Positions 62,434 through 64,000 of a stretch of 64,000 nt of DNA are shown here, piece by piece. Under the pieces are notes generated by a model. The model did not search any database and was not told the DNA's origin. It was given only the letters and a program-made list of their open reading frames with translations. Each line of letters starts with the position of its first letter. Within the stretch, counting starts at the first letter, position 1. The DNA comes from Rhizobium oryziradicis (lineage in GTDB: Bacteria > Pseudomonadota > Alphaproteobacteria > Rhizobiales > Rhizobiaceae). Location of the stretch: contig NZ_MKIM01000027.1 in assembly GCF_001939045.1 (NCBI RefSeq), positions 806,001-870,000 of the forward strand, read 5' to 3'. The position numbers and the translations under genes were made by a program.

Positions 62434-63713
62434 GCATATGGAATGGTCTTTTTGGCCGTCGCAACGTCAAGCTTTCAAACCGGGATGATGCGGAGACCAT
62501 TGCCGCATCGCTTGGGGCTTCCAGCAGTGCGGCGGGCAAAGCGGTGACACCGGATTCGGTGTTGCAGCTGGCCACCGCCTGGTCGTGCATCCGGCTGTTG
62601 TCGGAAACCATTGGCACGCTGCCCTTGCAGGTCTATCAGCGCCAAGGCGAGGTTAAATCCTTGGCGCGGGACCATTCTCTGTATGGGCTTTTGCACGATA
62701 GCCCAAACAGCGATCAGACGGCGGCGGAATTTGTTGAGGCGATGATTGCCTGCCTGTGTCTTTGGGGCAATTTCTACGCTCGAAAACAGTTTGTCGGCAA
62801 ACGGCTGGTGGCGATTGAGCAGCTTCGCCCTGACAGAATGAGCGTGAAGCGTAACGCTATGGGGCGGCGGGTTTACACCTACAGCGGCGGGGCCAAGGCC
62901 GAAACCTTTGACGAAGACGCGATTTTCCATGTGCGCGGCTTTGGCGTGGGCGGCGATGTTGGCCTCTCACCCATTAGCTATGCCCGGCAAACCATGGGCA
63001 CGGCGCTGGCCGCCGATGAAACGGCGGCGGAAACCTTCCGCAACGGCTTGCAGATCTCCGGCTTTATCAAGGAAGCCATGGGCACCAAAGCCACCAAGGA
63101 ACAGCGCGTGGAAATGATGCAGCTCTTTGATAGCTTCATGGGGTCGCGCAATGCAGGCAAGGTCATGCCGCTGCCCTACGGGTTTGATTTTGCCTCGATC
63201 AGCATGAACCCAGAAGATGCGCAACTGCTGCAAACCCGGCGTTTCCATGTGGAAGAGATTTGCCGCTGGTTTCGGGTGCCACCGTTCATGGTGGGCCATA
63301 CGGAAAAGTCGAGCAGCTGGGGCACGGGGCTGGAACAGCAGATGATCGGCTTTTTGACCTTCTCGCTGCGGCCATACCTGACCCGCATTGAACAGGCGAT
63401 CAAGAAACAGCTGATTCCATTCAATGAGCGGGCAAACCTCTATGCCGAGTTTAATCTGGGTGGCCTGCTTAGGGCCGATAGCCAAGGCCGTGCGGCGCTG
63501 TTGAGCGCCCTTGGTCAAAACGGATTCCTGACCCGCAACGAGGGCAGGGCGCTGGACAATCGCCCACCCATGCCGGGCGGCGATGTGCTGACCGTGCAAT
63601 CCAACCTGGTGCCGCTCGATCAGCTGGGCAAGGTGCCCGCCACGTCAACGCCAGATGCGCCGTTGCAAACGCCAGCGCCAACACCAACGACGCCTCCACC
63701 CACCGAGGACTGA
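62430..63713 (+). CDS. Portal protein, HK97 family
   Basis: 427 residues. TAWSCIRLLSETIGTLPLQV and WGNFYARK are portal-family features, and EEICRWFRVPPFMVGHTEKS, then SSWGTGLEQQMIGFLTFSLR are the conserved wing and stem sequences. The last 40 residues are Pro/Thr-rich. Forms the dodecameric ring for DNA entry. Starts at 62430 in a four-base overlap with the large terminase. Confidence 0.93.
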   Translation: MSIWNGLFGRRNVKLSNRDDAETIAASLGASSSAAGKAVTPDSVLQLATAWSCIRLLSETIGTLPLQVYQRQGEVKSLARDHSLYGLLHDSPNSDQTAAEFVEAMIACLCLWGNFYARKQFVGKRLVAIEQLRPDRMSVKRNAMGRRVYTYSGGAKAETFDEDAIFHVRGFGVGGDVGLSPISYARQTMGTALAADETAAETFRNGLQISGFIKEAMGTKATKEQRVEMMQLFDSFMGSRNAGKVMPLPYGFDFASISMNPEDAQLLQTRRFHVEEICRWFRVPPFMVGHTEKSSSWGTGLEQQMIGFLTFSLRPYLTRIEQAIKKQLIPFNERANLYAEFNLGGLLRADSQGRAALLSALGQNGFLTRNEGRALDNRPPMPGGDVLTVQSNLVPLDQLGKVPATSTPDAPLQTPAPTPTTPPPTED

Positions 63714-63719
63714 TCACCC

Positions 63720-64000
63720 ATGAAAACCAAGAATTTTGACCTGCAGGTGAAAAGCCTGTCGGAAGACGGCACCTTTTTGGGCTACGGCTCGATTTTTGGC
63801 AATGTCGATAGCTATGGCGAAAAGGTCATGGCGGGCGCGTTCAACGAAAGCCTTGCCCGCCACAAGGCGCAAGGCTCCAGCGTTAAAATGCTGTGGCAGC
63901 ACGACCCCAGCCAGCCGATTGGCATCTGGGAAGACCTCACAGAAGATAGTCGGGGCCTGCATGGCAAGGGCCGGTTGATCCTTGAGGTTGAGAAGGCCCG
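63720..64000 (+). CDS. HK97-family prohead protease (5' part, cut by window edge)
   Basis: The first 93 residues are visible, beginning MKTKNFDLQVKSLSEDGTFL. GYGSIFGNVDSYGEKVMAGA and SSVKMLWQHDPSQPIGIWED are typical of U35 prohead proteases, with the catalytic His in WQHD. The Ser/Glu part lies past the window edge. Six bases separate it from the portal gene. Confidence 0.92.
   Translation, partial: MKTKNFDLQVKSLSEDGTFLGYGSIFGNVDSYGEKVMAGAFNESLARHKAQGSSVKMLWQHDPSQPIGIWEDLTEDSRGLHGKGRLILEVEKA

Larger units (their letters stand above)
49560..64000. mobile_element. Prophage, left part (continues past the window edge)
   Basis: Tyrosine integrase at a tRNA, S24 repressor and Cro-like gene, CII-like protein, phage methyltransferases, replication-type protein, NusG-like protein, HNH nuclease, small and large terminase, portal and prohead protease are in the order typical of a temperate tailed phage with HK97-type head genes. 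All structural genes seen are intact, so the element may be functional. Tail and lysis genes and attR should lie to the right. Confidence 0.93.

Overview
The window is about 49.5 kb of chromosome from an alphaproteobacterium, followed by about 14.4 kb of the left part of a prophage that continues past the right edge. The chromosomal genes point to Rhizobiaceae (Agrobacterium, Allorhizobium or Rhizobium type). The evidence is the run scpA-scpB-tatABC-serS-surE-pcm, a fused secDF followed by an Mth938-type gene, two DUF1127 mini-proteins, SthA, PhaC, a mitochondrial-type NDUFS4 complex I subunit, a two-domain cold-shock protein, and several families of intergenic palindromic repeats. The species cannot be fixed from this sequence alone.

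Layout. 1-7.5 kb: chromosome segregation (scpA, scpB), Tat export (tatABC), serS, then surE, pcm and a LysM/LytM lipoprotein in the same order as surE-pcm-nlpD in gammaproteobacteria. 7.5-13.5 kb: a DUF815 ATPase, yajC and secDF (Sec export), an Mth938 protein and a phytoene/squalene-synthase-like protein. 13.5-18.5 kb: trmFO, two DUF1127 genes with terminators, three hairpins with anti-Shine-Dalgarno loops (candidate sRNA), and a DUF2157/GDYXXLXY membrane pair. 18.5-25.5 kb: tRNA-Leu, trigger factor, a fluoride riboswitch with a CLC-F type transporter, and a NitT/TauT-type ABC transporter. 25.5-38.7 kb: cspA, sthA, an orphan peptide-type binding protein, an aminotransferase, radC, map, a LysR/YeiH divergent pair, sfsA, phaC and a lipoprotein. 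38.9-44.2 kb: an aminotransferase, hom, a NucS-like nuclease gene of lower GC, and recJ. 44.2-49.6 kb: three tRNA-Glu genes, gloA, a double cold-shock gene with a DUF192 gene, tRNA-Pro, NDUFS4 and tRNA-Arg.

The prophage is integrated at the 3' end of tRNA-Arg(TCT). Its left arm (integrase and small genes) reads leftward. An S24 (CI-type) repressor is flanked on both sides by repeated 14-bp operator-like sites. Rightward come a Cro-like gene, a CII-like protein, two DNA methyltransferases, a replication-type winged-helix protein whose gene carries a large palindrome next to an AT-rich stretch (candidate origin), a NusG-family protein, an HNH nuclease and the packaging/head genes (P27 small terminase, large terminase, portal, prohead protease). 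Two AT-richer inserts on the opposite strand look like morons. The switch layout is lambda-like: repressor and Cro at the centre, and related promoter/operator blocks (PL and PR) firing outward.

The items most worth follow-up are the anti-SD hairpin array beside the DUF1127 gene, the candidate phage origin, the five-site operator system, the leader-associated two-hairpin repeat family, and the nuclease gene lying between hom and recJ.
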